A DNA stretch of 64,000 bases, from contig NW_024468913.1 of the NCBI RefSeq assembly GCF_011745365.1, positions 2,418,001-2,482,000 on the forward strand, read 5' to 3'. The stretch is from Cryphonectria parasitica EP155 (taxonomy: Eukaryota > Ascomycota > Sordariomycetes > Diaporthales > Cryphonectriaceae). Shown here piece by piece: positions 46,001-57,400 of the stretch (its first letter is position 1; the number at the start of each line of letters is the position of its first letter). Position numbers and translations under genes: made by a program. The notes under the pieces are model-generated. The model did no database searches and was not told where the DNA came from. It saw only the letters and a list, made by a program, of their open reading frames with translations.

Positions 46001-47706
46001 GGCCGTACAAGAGCCAGGGCCGTCGGACGATGACCATCTACTTGACAGTCAGCAGAGCGGCGCAAAATCGTCGGAGAGCGCACAGCAGACTGAAACCGCT
46101 ATGCCTGATGATCATGCAGGGCCGGCTGGTAGCTCTCTCGAAAAGAGCACGGGTGAAAAGGCAGAGCCTACCTCGCAGCCAGGTGCAGACAAGGAGGCGG
46201 AACAGAAATCAACCAGCCAAGCTGGCACGGACGACGAGGGTGACGGAGCCGCGAGTGATGTTGAAGGGTCGCTCCTAGAAGAAATTATGCCGGACGTCCA
46301 AGAGATCGCCGAGTCACTGGAGTCGAGCGAAGAGATGTCACTTGAACTGCCCAAACACCAAAGATCCAGCCTGATGAAAATGCTCACAACCTTCTGGGCC
46401 GAACGGTCTGCCAGCGGTTGGCCTCAACTGGACTACCCTTTCAACGTCACGGACCACATTTTCATCGATTCTAATGTCATAGTCAGAGAGGATGAGCCGA
46501 GCTCGCTGATCGCCTTTGCTCTTGGCTCGGAGGACTACAAGATCAAGCTGCATGACATCCAGAAGCAATGGAAGATGACCACGCAACACGCAGATACTGG
46601 GGACGAAACGCCGGACGGCAGCAAGTTCGGTGGCGCGTCCGATTCCGAAGCATTCATTAGCGAGGAGGAGCTCGAGAAGAGCCTTTTGCGTGCCACCGGG
46701 ACACATTTGAAATACCAGTTCACCGAAGGGTCTTGCAAGATGCTCTGCAAGATTTTCTATGCCGAGCAGTTCGACGCGCTCCGCCAAAAGTGCGGTGCTG
46801 CAGACCGTATCATCGAGTCCCTATCGCGCTGTCTGAAGTGGGATTCTAAAGGCGGCAAGACAAAGTCTGTCTTCCTGAAGACCCTCGACGACCGCCTGGT
46901 CATGAAGTCTCTCTCGCCGATCGAGACGTCTGCATTCCTGCGCTTTGCGCCAGCCTACTTCAACATCATGGCCGAGGCCTTGTTCCATGATTTGCCGTCT
47001 GTCATTGCCAAGATGCTCGGGTTCTACCAGGTGATCATCAAGAACCCGGCGACAGGCACCGAGATCAAGCTCGACCTGCTGGTGATGGAGAATCTGTTCT
47101 ATGACCGCTCGCCGACGCGCATCTTTGATCTGAAGGGGTCTATGAGGAACCGTAAGATCCAGTCGACCGGCGAGCAGAACGAAGTGTTGTTGGACGAGAA
47201 CATGGTCGAGTACATTTACGAGTCGCCGCTCTTTGCGAGGGAGCACAGCAAGAAGCTGCTCAGAGCCTCTGTAAGTTCATATATGCCTCGCCCCATCCAC
47301 ACCCCGTTGTCATGCCATGTTATTAACCAGCCACTCATAGGTCTGGAATGACACTCTCTTCCTCGCAAGGCAGAATGTAATGGACTACTCGCTCATGATC
47401 GCCGTCGACGAGAACCGCAAGGAGCTTGTCGTGGGCATCATCGACTGCATTCGCACGTACACGTGGGACAAGCGCCTCGAATCTTGGATCAAGGACCGTG
47501 GATTCGCAGGCGGCGGCCGCAACCGGCCGACCGTCACATCTCCCAAGGAGTACAAGTCACGGTTCAGGGAGGCCATGGCGAGGTATATCCTCCAGGCGCC
47601 GAATTGTTGGCATCACTTTGGCGTACCGCACCCTGGTGCAGTCGGAGGAAGTGCGGGTCCCACGCCCGGTCTGGCACAGATGGCGCGATTCGAGGCGGAT
47701 GTGTGA
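40038..47706 (+). CDS. FAB1: FAB1/PIKfyve phosphatidylinositol-3-phosphate 5-kinase
   Basis: Phosphorylates PI3P to PI(3,5)P2 on endosomes and the vacuole. Exons 40038-47270 and 47341-47706 give 2532 residues; the 70-bp intron has GTAAGT, branch TTAAC and CATAG. The ATG at 40038 is used because the frame upstream offers only GTG. Domains in order: Ser-rich N-terminus; FYVE zinc finger at about 400-460 ([17 protein letters not shown]); CCT/TCP-1-like domain at about 815-1040 ([24 protein letters not shown]); Fab1-specific Cys-rich region at about 1280-1460 ([29 protein letters not shown]); disordered linker; PIP kinase domain at about 2110-2532. Kinase residues are intact: [28 protein letters not shown] and [11 protein letters not shown] (2425 on). 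The length is typical of filamentous fungi. It converges on NOC2. Confidence 0.96.
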
Positions 47707-48311
47707 AGAATTCATTGGGACAAGAGGAAGTAGTTCTTTTTCGGGGGGGAGGGGAGGGGGGACGATCATGATTAATGGTACAAATCTTGCCCTTTTCTAT
47801 CTCAATGAGCGCTTGTTTTCTTTTGTTTGGTGCATTGCGTGTGGGGAAGGATAACGGATAGAGTTGCATGGAAGAGTTGTTGGCACGCATGGTTGATTGT
47901 TGGATAGGATCATCTTGCAACGGATGGGCAGCCAACACCACAGAGGGGAAGAAAATTTTGTCACATAACACAGCCGAACATGAGATACCCAATACAAGTA
48001 GTGCTGGATCATTCTTTTCAGCAGATCCTTTGAGTATGCGATTCCTATCAAGTGGTGCTGAGAACTGCCTCCTTTTTTGCGGGACTGAAATTCTCGCCGC
48101 CAAGTACAGTAACCTCAAAATCGGGTATCACTCGCCTACCGCCCGACATAGACTGGCCGTCAGTACTGGTCAGATTTGTCCTTGAAAGGGTTCAGGCCGC
48201 AGAGTATTGTTACGTTGCTCGTACAGGCCATCTGCTGGACAGGATTGAATAGTAAGCCGTATATAAATAAATTTGACGGTATGGTGATTATTTATCTCAA
48301 CAAAGTGATAA
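47707..48311. other. 3' intergenic region between FAB1 and NOC2
   Basis: About 0.6 kb between converging genes. G-rich at 47740-47762 and otherwise AT-rich; no gene is seen. Confidence 0.6.
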
Positions 48312-50657
48312 TCACTCTTCATCCTCATCCTCATCCTCATCTTCATCACTCCCAGAGCCCTCATCCTCGTCCTCATCCTCGAAATCTTCTCCCTCCTCCT
48401 CGCTCTCGACATCATCATCGCTCCCCTCTAACCTCCTCTGCTCCTCCTCCTTCCGCTTCTTATCATCCTCCTTCCGCGCCTGCTCCATCATCTTGGCCTT
48501 CTCAGCCCGCAGCTTCCTCTGCGACACGACAAAGGCGCCGACAGGCGTCTTCTCCCAGTCGAAGCCGCTGAGGAACTTGTCGACCTGGTCCCTGTTCTTG
48601 GGCGCAAAGTCGACCTTGGCGCGCTTCTCCTCGATGAACTTGGCGTTGGCCTCGACCTTTTGCACGAGCAGGGCGATCTGCGACACGAGCTTGGTGTTCT
48701 TGTTTCCGGCGCCCTTGGCCTTCTTGTGGCCCCGGGCCTCCTTGGACCAGCGCTTGAGCATGATCACCACGGGGAGGGCGAACTCCGGGAAGGCGATGTT
48801 GGTGGACCAGGTCGCGAAGTACTCGCAGAAGAGCTCGACGACCTGCTCGCCGACGCCGTCCTGGTAGACGCGGGTGCGGAGGTACGACTTGGGGGCCTTG
48901 TATTGGACGGCGAAGTCGAGCGCTTTGAGGGTGGTGGCCTTGGGTGGCTTCTTCATCTCGGCCGAGTTGAGCACCTCGAGGAGGGCGGATGCTAGGGGGA
49001 TGTACGTGCCCGTCGCGCGAGAGAGTCGCAGGAGGGAGCGGATTAACTGGAAGCGTAGGGGGAAGTAGAGGGCTGTGGGGATGAGGCGCATGGCGCCCAG
49101 CGTCACTTGGACAAGCGGATAAATGAGGAGCTTCAGCTGGCTCTCCTTGTTGGCCTCGGCCTCCTTTAGGAGACTGCAGTGCTCGGCAAGCACGCAGGAC
49201 CAAAAGTCCAGCGAATGCACGTACTGCCAGTTGTAGACAGCCTTGTACGACTCGTTCTGGTTGTGGGTGATGCTGTTGCGGAGATGGATGGCGAGCTGCC
49301 GAATAAAGGTGAAGGCTGTCGTGTAGCCAATGGTCTGGTCGATACCCCAAAGCTCAGCTGCCGAGTTCTTCATCAGGTTGATGCCCTGGATTGTGTTGGG
49401 ATTTGTGGACCGGCTGCCCTGGATCAGCCCCTGGTATGTGACCTTGAAAACGGCCTCACGAATTCCCTTGTCTCCAATGACAACGAGTCTCCGCAGCACC
49501 AGAAACGCTGTGATTCTTGTTGCCTCGCTGCTGGAGGACTGGGACCAGAAGTGGACCACGGTCTTGACCAGGTTCTTCAGCACCTTGCGGAACGAGAGCA
49601 GGTATGGCAGGAGAGGCGTAAGGGCGGAGAGGGTGAGCTTCAGTGTGGCATCGTCCGAGAGGGTACCCAGGAGGTGCAGCACAGAAGCAGTGTAGCTCTT
49701 GATGAGTATAGACAGCGTCCTGAACTTCTTGGACTCGGTGGGGACCGACACTTTCCCAGATGCCGACTCCTTCACCGGGCAGTGGTATTGCAGCACCTCG
49801 GGAATCTGCTTGAGGGCTACCATGAGGATGTCGTGGAATACCTCTGGGCTCGAGATGGTGTACCGCTGCCTGTTCTCCTCGTCGTCCTCGTTGAGGTGGG
49901 CGGCGCTCCGGAAGGCCAACACAACCTGCCGTGCTGCCCGCAGGGATTTCTTGTCAGAGATGGAGGCTTTCCACCTAGCCACCATAGCCTTGGTGAGCTC
50001 GTTGCGCTGGGAGAACTCGTCGTCCGAGTCCGCATCCGCAGCCTTGCTCTTGTCCTTCTTCCTCTTCTTCTTGGGCTGCTCTTCGTCCTCGCCAGAGCTC
50101 AGGTCGTCGACTTCAGCCAGGTCTACATTCTCGTCAAAGTCCAAGGCCTCAGGGTCGTTCTCCTGCAGGTACTTGTAGAACTCGGGATCGTCCTTGGCCA
50201 GCGCGTCCATGGCACCCTTGCTCATGCCGACATCGCCATCTTCCTCGGACTCGGCATCACTGGCGCCGCCAGCGGCCAGATCACCCTCCTCCTCCGTATC
50301 CAAGTCTCCTGCAGGCTCGTCGCGCTTCCTCTTGCCCAGCTTGCCGGCCTTCTTGCCGTTTGTAGGGTTCTTCTTGTCGATAATCTCGAAGCCGCCGCTG
50401 AAGAAGTCGTCTACGCTCATGGCGCTGACGGTCGCGTCTGGGGCTTTCTTCTTGCTCTTCTTGTCGTCGTCTGCGCCGCCCTCGGCCTTGGGACCCTTGA
50501 AGAAGTCGTCATCGTGGGCGCGCTTTGTCTGTTTCTTGGCCTTGACCTGGGCGCGCTGCTTGACTTTTGCATCGACCTTGCGCTTGTCGAGAACGCCTTT
50601 GAGGTGGTTCTTTTCGAACTTTTTGGTCGCCTTGAGGTTCTTCTTTCCGGGACCCAT
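48312..50657 (-). CDS. NOC2: Nucleolar complex protein 2 (NOC2), 60S ribosome assembly
   Basis: A single-exon gene of 781 residues. Noc2 works with Noc1 and Noc3 in maturing and exporting pre-60S particles from the nucleolus to the nucleoplasm. The N-terminus is Lys-rich (MGPGKKNLKATKKFEKNHLKG) with a likely nucleolar signal, followed by acidic patches (FYKYLQENDPEALDFDENVDL is the conserved fungal block). The helical Noc2 domain covers about 350-680, including the very conserved YKAVYNWQYVHSLDFWSCVL and LIYPLVQVTLGAMRLIPTALYFPLRF. The tail ends in a long Glu/Asp run made of GAG/GAT triplets. It is divergent from VPS28, with 332 bp between start codons, so the two may share a promoter. Confidence 0.95.
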   Translation of the reverse strand: MGPGKKNLKATKKFEKNHLKGVLDKRKVDAKVKQRAQVKAKKQTKRAHDDDFFKGPKAEGGADDDKKSKKKAPDATVSAMSVDDFFSGGFEIIDKKNPTNGKKAGKLGKRKRDEPAGDLDTEEEGDLAAGGASDAESEEDGDVGMSKGAMDALAKDDPEFYKYLQENDPEALDFDENVDLAEVDDLSSGEDEEQPKKKRKKDKSKAADADSDDEFSQRNELTKAMVARWKASISDKKSLRAARQVVLAFRSAAHLNEDDEENRQRYTISSPEVFHDILMVALKQIPEVLQYHCPVKESASGKVSVPTESKKFRTLSILIKSYTASVLHLLGTLSDDATLKLTLSALTPLLPYLLSFRKVLKNLVKTVVHFWSQSSSSEATRITAFLVLRRLVVIGDKGIREAVFKVTYQGLIQGSRSTNPNTIQGINLMKNSAAELWGIDQTIGYTTAFTFIRQLAIHLRNSITHNQNESYKAVYNWQYVHSLDFWSCVLAEHCSLLKEAEANKESQLKLLIYPLVQVTLGAMRLIPTALYFPLRFQLIRSLLRLSRATGTYIPLASALLEVLNSAEMKKPPKATTLKALDFAVQYKAPKSYLRTRVYQDGVGEQVVELFCEYFATWSTNIAFPEFALPVVIMLKRWSKEARGHKKAKGAGNKNTKLVSQIALLVQKVEANAKFIEEKRAKVDFAPKNRDQVDKFLSGFDWEKTPVGAFVVSQRKLRAEKAKMMEQARKEDDKKRKEEEQRRLEGSDDDVESEEEGEDFEDEDEDEGSGSDEDEDEDEDEE

Positions 50658-50989
50658 CTTGACGGCGACTGTGGGGGTCGGACGTATGGATCAACAAGAA
50701 AGAAAGGGAAAAAAAGAGGAAGGGGATGCAGAAACAGAGCGACGGGGCGCAAGACGGGATCCAAAGATTTGATGCGAATTCTCGAAAAATTTCCAGCGAT
50801 AAGCGGCTATCTAACCCGGACCCTGACTCCACCAACAAGACCACCCCTGTCACTTAACGACGTCCAAACAACGCTCTCATGGCTCATGATGACGAAAGGT
50901 CATCATCACCAGGCATCTGTCGTTCATCAACATTAAAAAGAAAGACCAAAAAAAATGATGATACAACATCTCAGAATTTCAGTGAAAAG
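50658..50989. other. short divergent promoter, NOC2 / VPS28
   Basis: 332 bp between two ATGs pointing away from each other. No other feature is seen. Confidence 0.6.
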
Positions 50990-51949
50990 ATGATGCCAAG
51001 ACAAGCATACGCGCCTACACCACACAGCTACGTCCCAAACACAACACTGTCCGCCACAATAAATCTCGATGAGGTCCGCTCACACCTTTTGTCCCATATC
51101 CATTCTCCTTTTCCCTGACCACTCTTCTAAGTCTATTACTCTGCTTGAGAGACACAGAATGAAGGGAGACTCTGGCTGACAGACACACAAAACGAGCAAA
51201 CAGGAGGTGAAACTCGCAGACACTCGCGCGGAGCGAGACCTGCAGGACTCCCTCGCAGAGATCTTCAGCATCCTCGTCACCCTCGACGAGCTGGAGAAGG
51301 CCTTCCTCAAGGATGCCATACCAGAAGCAGACTACACCGAGATCTGCGAGAGGTCGCTCAAGCAGTACAAGGCCATCCTGGCAGACGAGGGCGTGGCGAG
51401 GGCATTTGTCGGGATCGAGGAGTTCAAGGCGGAATGGGATGTATGTTTGGAGGAAGTTTTTGCTGGTTTTCCCCCAAGAAATCGATTGATTAAGCATGGC
51501 CAACATGGACTTGTTTTGTTCTTTGGTCCCTTTCGCTGACACTTTCTTTGTAGCTCGAGGTGCCCCGTGCCACAGAGCGCATCCGCGTCGGCATGCCCAG
51601 CACGGCTCTGACCGCCTCCTCCGGGACAGCGGCCCCCTCCCAGGCGGCATCCGGGACCAACACCAGCGGCGCGCTCATCCTCGAGGCCACGCAGGACTTC
51701 ATTACGTTTCTGGATGCCCTGCGGCTTGGTCTTCTCGCCAAGGACCAGCTGCACCCCTTGTTGACGGACGTGATCCAGTCCGTGAACAAGGTGACAGATC
51801 GGGATTTCGAGAACAGGGGCAAGATTGTGCAGTGGTTGATCGCGCTGAACCAGATGAAGGCGACGGAGGAGCTGAGTGAGGCGCAGGCGAGGGAGTTGGA
51901 GCTGGATATCAACTCGGCCTATTCGGGGTTCAAGGACACATTGACTTGA
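50990..51949 (+). CDS. VPS28: ESCRT-I subunit VPS28
   Basis: Part of ESCRT-I, which sorts ubiquitinated cargo into multivesicular endosomes. Exons 50990-51073, 51204-51440 and 51554-51949 give 238 residues, the normal size. The N-terminal Vps28 core has the hallmark ERDLQDSLAEIFSILVTLDELEKAFLKDAI; the C-terminal four-helix domain includes QDFITFLDALRLGLLAKDQLHPLL and NSAYSGFKDTL. Joins restore conserved text (INLDE-EVKLAD and FKAEWD-LEVPRATERI). Odd: the first intron's donor is GAG|GTCCGC, a poor match to the GTRNGT consensus, although the acceptor (AACAG) and the resulting protein are convincing. The ATG pair at 50990/50993 leaves two possible starts. The gene converges on MDM12, with 134 bp between stops. 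Confidence 0.92.
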
Positions 51950-52083
51950 TGGGAGATGAGAAGGCAGCCCGAATGGAGCCGAGATGCCCCCTTCCTGCGG
52001 TTTTTGCAGGATAAATCAATCTAAATCTCCTGTGACTAGGCCTTTTTTTGCCTTTCTTTTTTCCTTCTTTTCCCGAGTCCAAG

Positions 52084-53727
52084 CTAGACGAGGAATGTCC
52101 AGAAGCTTGGGTAAACAAATTCCTCCTCAAAAATCCTCCTCACCTGCTCCAAAACAAACCTCTCCACCTTGCCCACATTCTTGAGGCTCTGCTTACCTCC
52201 TTCCCTCTGCCCAATCTCGCTCTCCACCCGGATCTCCTGCAACAACCCGCCCATCTTGCCATGCCCGTTCCGCCCGCCTCCGCCGCCGCCCGACGACGAC
52301 GCAGCACCAGGCCCACCAGTGGTGGTAGGAGTAGTAGTAGTGGCATCGTCGCCAGCCTGCGCGTTCCCATTCTCGTCCGCGCCCACGGCAGCCAGCGCGT
52401 CCTCCGGGCTCAGGAAGCAAAAGTGCACCCTCTTGCGTATGTGCGCGACGACGCCGACCCCGTCAAACGACAGGCCCGTGATGCTCAGACGCAGCGGGAT
52501 GCCCACGAAGCTCGGCATGGGGTAGTCGAGGAGGATGTCCGCCGTCAGCAGGAGCCGCACATCGCCCGAGTAGTTGATCCGAAATACAGCCTGGATGTCC
52601 TCGGTCCTGGCCTCGCGGAATCTTGGTTTCTCGCGGTGCTGATTCTGGCCATTGTCGTCTTCGTCTTCGGCGATTGCGCTGCCGCCAGCGAGCGCTGCTG
52701 GTGACGACGAGGTGTTGGTATTGTTGTTGGCGTTGTCCCTCGTCGGGGGCCGAGATGTCCCCGCCGAGGACGTCGGTGCAAAGGTAGAGACGCTGGATTT
52801 TTCGCGCAGCGCCGGATGGGAGAGGGAGTGCATGGGGGTCAGACCCGCCATCGCGCCACTGCCGTGGTTGAAGTCGGCCACTGAGATGGAGCTTTGGCTC
52901 GGGTTCCGGCTGTGGCTGGGCGCGCGGCCGTCGACCGAGGCGTTCCTGGCTGCCTGGTCCGGGAAGGCGGCTGTGGACACAGAGAGGGGGCTGTAGCTCC
53001 CGCCCGCTGTATCTGCTGGCACGTGCTGTTGCCAGGATTGCTGCTGCTGCTGCTGTTGGTGAAGATAGTGGTGATAGTGGTGGTGGTTGTTCCCGTTGTT
53101 CCCAAGCTGTGCCCCAGCGACGGCGGCGAGGGGCGTCTGCGTCCCCGACAGGCCGCCCGCGAGGTGAGAGTGGAAGTAGCTGAGGTTTGACGCACCGCCC
53201 AGTATACCAGGCGTCGATGTGCCGAGAAACGGGCTTCCTAGGTCCTGCGGCACAGAGGACATGCCTCTCATGTGTCCGCCTGGAAAACTTGTTGTGATGT
53301 GTGGTGGTATAGCCGAGAGTCTTGCGCCTGGCGCCATCATTGTCGGCGGCGGCGGTCGTCCTCCGCCGTTGTATTCCCGCCTCCGTTCCGCCGCCGCCCT
53401 GATATCGTGCATCGAGACACTTCCTTCCTCGTCTAGGCGGCTCTCGTGCGCCACCCCACCCTCATCATCCTCATCATCCTCTTCCGAGTCTTCGTCGTCC
53501 GCGGCAGAGTTCTCCTCGTAGAAATCCGGCAGCGGGTCCGTGATGTCCTTGAGCTCCAGCTCGGGCGGCGTGGTGCCGAACTCAAAGTCGTGCACCGTCA
53601 CGGACTTGATGAAGCGCGGTAGGGGAACGGACTGGAACTTGGTATGGATGAAGTCGCGGATGCTGTGTGCGAGGGCCTCGCCGTCTGGCCCGCCTGTGAG
53701 AGCTTCCCAGTTTAGGTCGATAGACAT
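52084..53727 (-). CDS. MDM12: Mitochondrial distribution and morphology protein MDM12 (ERMES)
   Basis: A single-exon gene of 547 residues. Mdm12 is the soluble SMP-domain subunit of ERMES, which tethers ER to mitochondria and moves phospholipids between them. The N-terminus [13 protein letters not shown] and the block [23 protein letters not shown] are diagnostic. The SMP fold resumes after a long insert with [22 protein letters not shown] and [32 protein letters not shown], and the C-terminus ends in [11 protein letters not shown]. The insert (about residues 80-360) is disordered, rich in Ser, Gly, His and Gln, and has a poly-Gln stretch (53040-53056). Such inserts are common in filamentous fungi. 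Another Gly/Thr-rich insert lies near residue 460. Family sizes range from about 270 (yeast) to 450, so this is long. Confidence 0.95.
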   Translation of the reverse strand: MSIDLNWEALTGGPDGEALAHSIRDFIHTKFQSVPLPRFIKSVTVHDFEFGTTPPELELKDITDPLPDFYEENSAADDEDSEEDDEDDEGGVAHESRLDEEGSVSMHDIRAAAERRREYNGGGRPPPPTMMAPGARLSAIPPHITTSFPGGHMRGMSSVPQDLGSPFLGTSTPGILGGASNLSYFHSHLAGGLSGTQTPLAAVAGAQLGNNGNNHHHYHHYLHQQQQQQQSWQQHVPADTAGGSYSPLSVSTAAFPDQAARNASVDGRAPSHSRNPSQSSISVADFNHGSGAMAGLTPMHSLSHPALREKSSVSTFAPTSSAGTSRPPTRDNANNNTNTSSSPAALAGGSAIAEDEDDNGQNQHREKPRFREARTEDIQAVFRINYSGDVRLLLTADILLDYPMPSFVGIPLRLSITGLSFDGVGVVAHIRKRVHFCFLSPEDALAAVGADENGNAQAGDDATTTTPTTTGGPGAASSSGGGGGGRNGHGKMGGLLQEIRVESEIGQREGGKQSLKNVGKVERFVLEQVRRIFEEEFVYPSFWTFLV

Positions 53728-54404
53728 TTGTTAAAGAGATTGGGACCCAAAGGTGATAGACCCCTCTGGATTTTAAGACAATAAGAGGGGCAAAGGTATG
53801 GTTTTCCTGGATAGAAAGTGCGCCGCTCAGGAGGGCGAGTTGGCTTTGGGCGCAGATTTGTTGATGTCGGAAGCTCAGTTTGGTCACATCCTTAATTGTG
53901 CACCGAATGAGTGAATCGATGAGCGATGTGGCTTGCTTTCCTGTGTCATAGATATACTTCTGATAAGAGTTTCTTTCGCCATTTGGTATTGGCTGATAAA
54001 TTTCTTCATTCCTTTCTTTCTTCATAAGAGGCATGAATATTATTCAAGAGAGGTTTGAAATAGTTATGTCACTAAGAGTCCGATGTGGTTTCCGAACAAT
54101 GTAGGGTTAGGGTCATGATTTCAACTGTCACTTAGCCTCGTCCTCAATCTTCATCCCACCTTGCTGTAGGCGACAATGAAAACCCCTCCTCGCAGATGAA
54201 GTAAAAGATGATGAGGTAGTACTTATAGTGCACTTTAATTATTGACTTTTAGATACACAGAAAAGAAAAGTTCAGACCAAAATCTCGCTCGTCATAATCA
54301 TTCAAGCATCTATACTCCATTGCTATGCCAAAACAAAGAAGAGACCCCCTTCTCGGATCCCCGCTTCTTGGTCCTCTTCATCATCATCATCCTCCTCTTC
54401 TGCA
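53728..54404. other. intergenic region between MDM12 and the copper ATPase
   Basis: About 0.7 kb holding the MDM12 promoter and the 3' end of the ATPase gene. No gene is seen. Confidence 0.6.
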
Positions 54405-57400
54405 TTAAACCCTATCATCTCCATCTAGGTTTGCCAACGGCACATACCCAGCCTCCTCCTTCCTGCCTCTGCCTATCGCGCCCCGGAACCGGTCGGCCAC
54501 CTCAATCACTCCACCCTTGACCGTGTCCACCAGGCCAGGCCTGCGCAGTCTCCTTTCCATCGCCTCCTTGCCAGCCGCCTCGTCCATCCACCTAGGCCGC
54601 CTCCAGAACTTGAGAAGCAGGGAGCTCACAACCACCGACACCGAGCTAACAGCCATGGCCGCACCGGCCGCCATGGGGTGCAGATGCAGTCCGAACGGCA
54701 GGAAGATGCCCATCGCAAAGGGTAGGCCAACGATGTTGTACAGACACGCCCAAGCCAGGTTCGCCTTGATACGGTTGAAGATGCTCTTGGAGAGGTGCAG
54801 CGCCGCGGGGATGTCCATCAGCTCGTTGGGCCGCATGAGCACAACGTCTGCCGCCTCCATGGCCACATCTGTGCCCGAGGACATGGCGATACCGACGTCT
54901 GCGGTTGCCAGAGCCGGTGAGTCGTTGATGCCGTCGCCTACCATGGCCACCACCTCGCCCTGCTCGCGCATCTGACGGACGATGATCTGTTTCTGGTCTG
55001 GCGAGACACCGGCGTGCACACAATCCTCAGGGATGCCAACGGCGGCGGCGACGGCGTGCGCGGTGGAAGGCTGGTCGCCGGTGACCATGGCAACCTTGAC
55101 GCCCATGCGGTGCTGGAGGACCGAGATCGCGGCTGCTGCACCTTCCTTGATCACGTCTGACAGGCACAGGTGACCTGCGTATTTTCCGTCAATGGCGATG
55201 AAGATGTTCGTGGTCCCAGCCGAATCGCGAGCTTTGCCAGACGAGGCGTTCTTGTTGATCGCCTCGGAGGAGTCGATAGCCTCCTGGGAAACTTCCACGT
55301 TATTCTCGCGGAGGTACTTGACGTTGCCGACCAGGATGGTGTATCGGGTGCGCTCGGCGCTGGTGGCTGGCTCGACGGCTGCCGAAATACCACGTCCCAC
55401 AGCAGCTGTGAAGTCGCCAACGCTGCCCTCAATAGTGCCCTCCGAGTCGATCCCGAGCTCGTTCTTGGCGGCATTGAGCACGGCCTTGCCAACTGGATGC
55501 TCGCTGCCCATCTCAGCAAGACCGACAACAGTCCACCACAGCCGACGGCGCCACTCATTGTCCTGCCAGATCGAGACAATGTTCATGCTTGCCACGGTCA
55601 TCCTGCCGTAGGTGATAGTGCCAGTCTTGTCGAGAACGACCTGAGTGACCTTGGTAGTAGTCTCGAGCGCTGCACCGCCCTTGACCAGAATCCCGTTCTC
55701 AGCGCCAACTCCAGTGCCGACCATAACAGCAGTGGGTGTGGCGAGGCCAAGAGCACAAGGACAGGCAAACACGATGACCGAGATGCACAGCTTGACGCAC
55801 ACAAAGATCTTGCCGCCGCTGGAGTCTTCCTGAAAGATTTTCGGCGGGTTGGAGAGCACGTGGCTGAGAACCATCCAAACCACGAAGGTGAGGAATCCCA
55901 GAACCAAGATCGTCGGCACAAAATAACCAGCCAGGGTGTCCGCCAGTCTCTGAATAGGAGCCCGTGTGGTCTGGGCATCCTGGACGAGTTTGACAATCTG
56001 GCTGAGCTGTGTATCGCGGCCAGCCCGCGTGACCCTGAAGTCGACACGGCCGTGGCCATTGACAGTACCACCAATCAGGTTCGAGCCTTTGCGCTTCTGC
56101 ACGGGCATGGCCTCACCAGTCACCATGCTCTCGTCAACATAGGTCTCGCCCCTGACCAGAACACCGTCGGCAGGAATCTTGTCACCGGGGCGGAGAATAA
56201 CAATATCTCCGACCTGGATGAGTTCTGTGGGAATGATCTTCTCCTCAGCAGCATTCCCGTCTGCTGTGGGTGTCTTGGGTTCACCGCTGCCAGTGACGCT
56301 GTCCCACTTCTCCGCAGCCTTCTCGGCAGCGATTGGATCAGCGTAGATGGTGGCCATGGAGGGGGCCAGTGACATGAGACGGGACAGAGCCTTGGAGGTC
56401 TGACCCTTGGCACGGTTCTCCAGGAAACGACCGAAAGTGATGAACGTGATCAGCATAGTGCTGGTGTCGAAGATTGTGCTTGGCCGGGTGTGCGGGGGAA
56501 AGAAGAACGAGACCAACATGGCGACGCAGCTGAAGAAGAAGGCACACGAAGTGCCCAGTACGACAAGGACGTCCATGGTCGGCGATCCGTGCTTGACGGA
56601 CTTGTAAGCGGAGATGTAAAAACGCTTTCCAATACCGAACTGAACAGGCATCGTCAAGATGAGACAGAGAATGTCGCCCAGGAAGAGGCCAGGCAGGATC
56701 TGCCACGATCCAAAGTCCAGAGCTGGGATGCACATCGGTATGACCATACCAATCATGAAGACCGGGATGGCGAAGCCCAATGACGTCTTGAAGGCCCTCC
56801 GCCACTCATTAATTTCACGTGTCTTCGCGAGAGACTCCAGCTGTGCGTTATTGTCGTCGTTGTCTGCGACAAGCGCGTTGTAGCCGGCCTCCTCCACCTT
56901 CTCAACAATAGCTCGGAGGCCAGTCACACCAGGTAGATGTGTGACAGTCAACCTGGACGTAGCAAGGCTCAGTTTCACCGAGGTCACGCCAGTGAGGGTC
57001 TGTATGTTCTCTTCCAGCGCCGTAGCCGCGCTGGCATTTGGGACGCCGTAGACCTTGAATTGTGCCGTGGCCGAGGTCTGTGATGTGTCGGCTGTCTCCG
57101 ATTGCGTTGAGATGATGTTAGCGCCGAAGCCGCGGTCCTCGATGATCTCGACGATCTGCTCAGAAGACAGCTTGGCCGGGTCGTGTGTGATCATTGCCCT
57201 CTCAGCCAGTAGGCTGATGTTGAATTTGAGCATCCCTTCGACATCGCTGAAACCGGATTCCACGGCTGACGTGCATGCGCCGCATGTCATGCCCTCGATG
57301 CCAACCGTGGTGATCATCTGGAGAGCCTTGCCTGCCGATGCTCCTGAGGCACCCTTCTTCTCGTCTTGTGCCTCCGAGCTCTCGATGACGGTTGCGCCGA

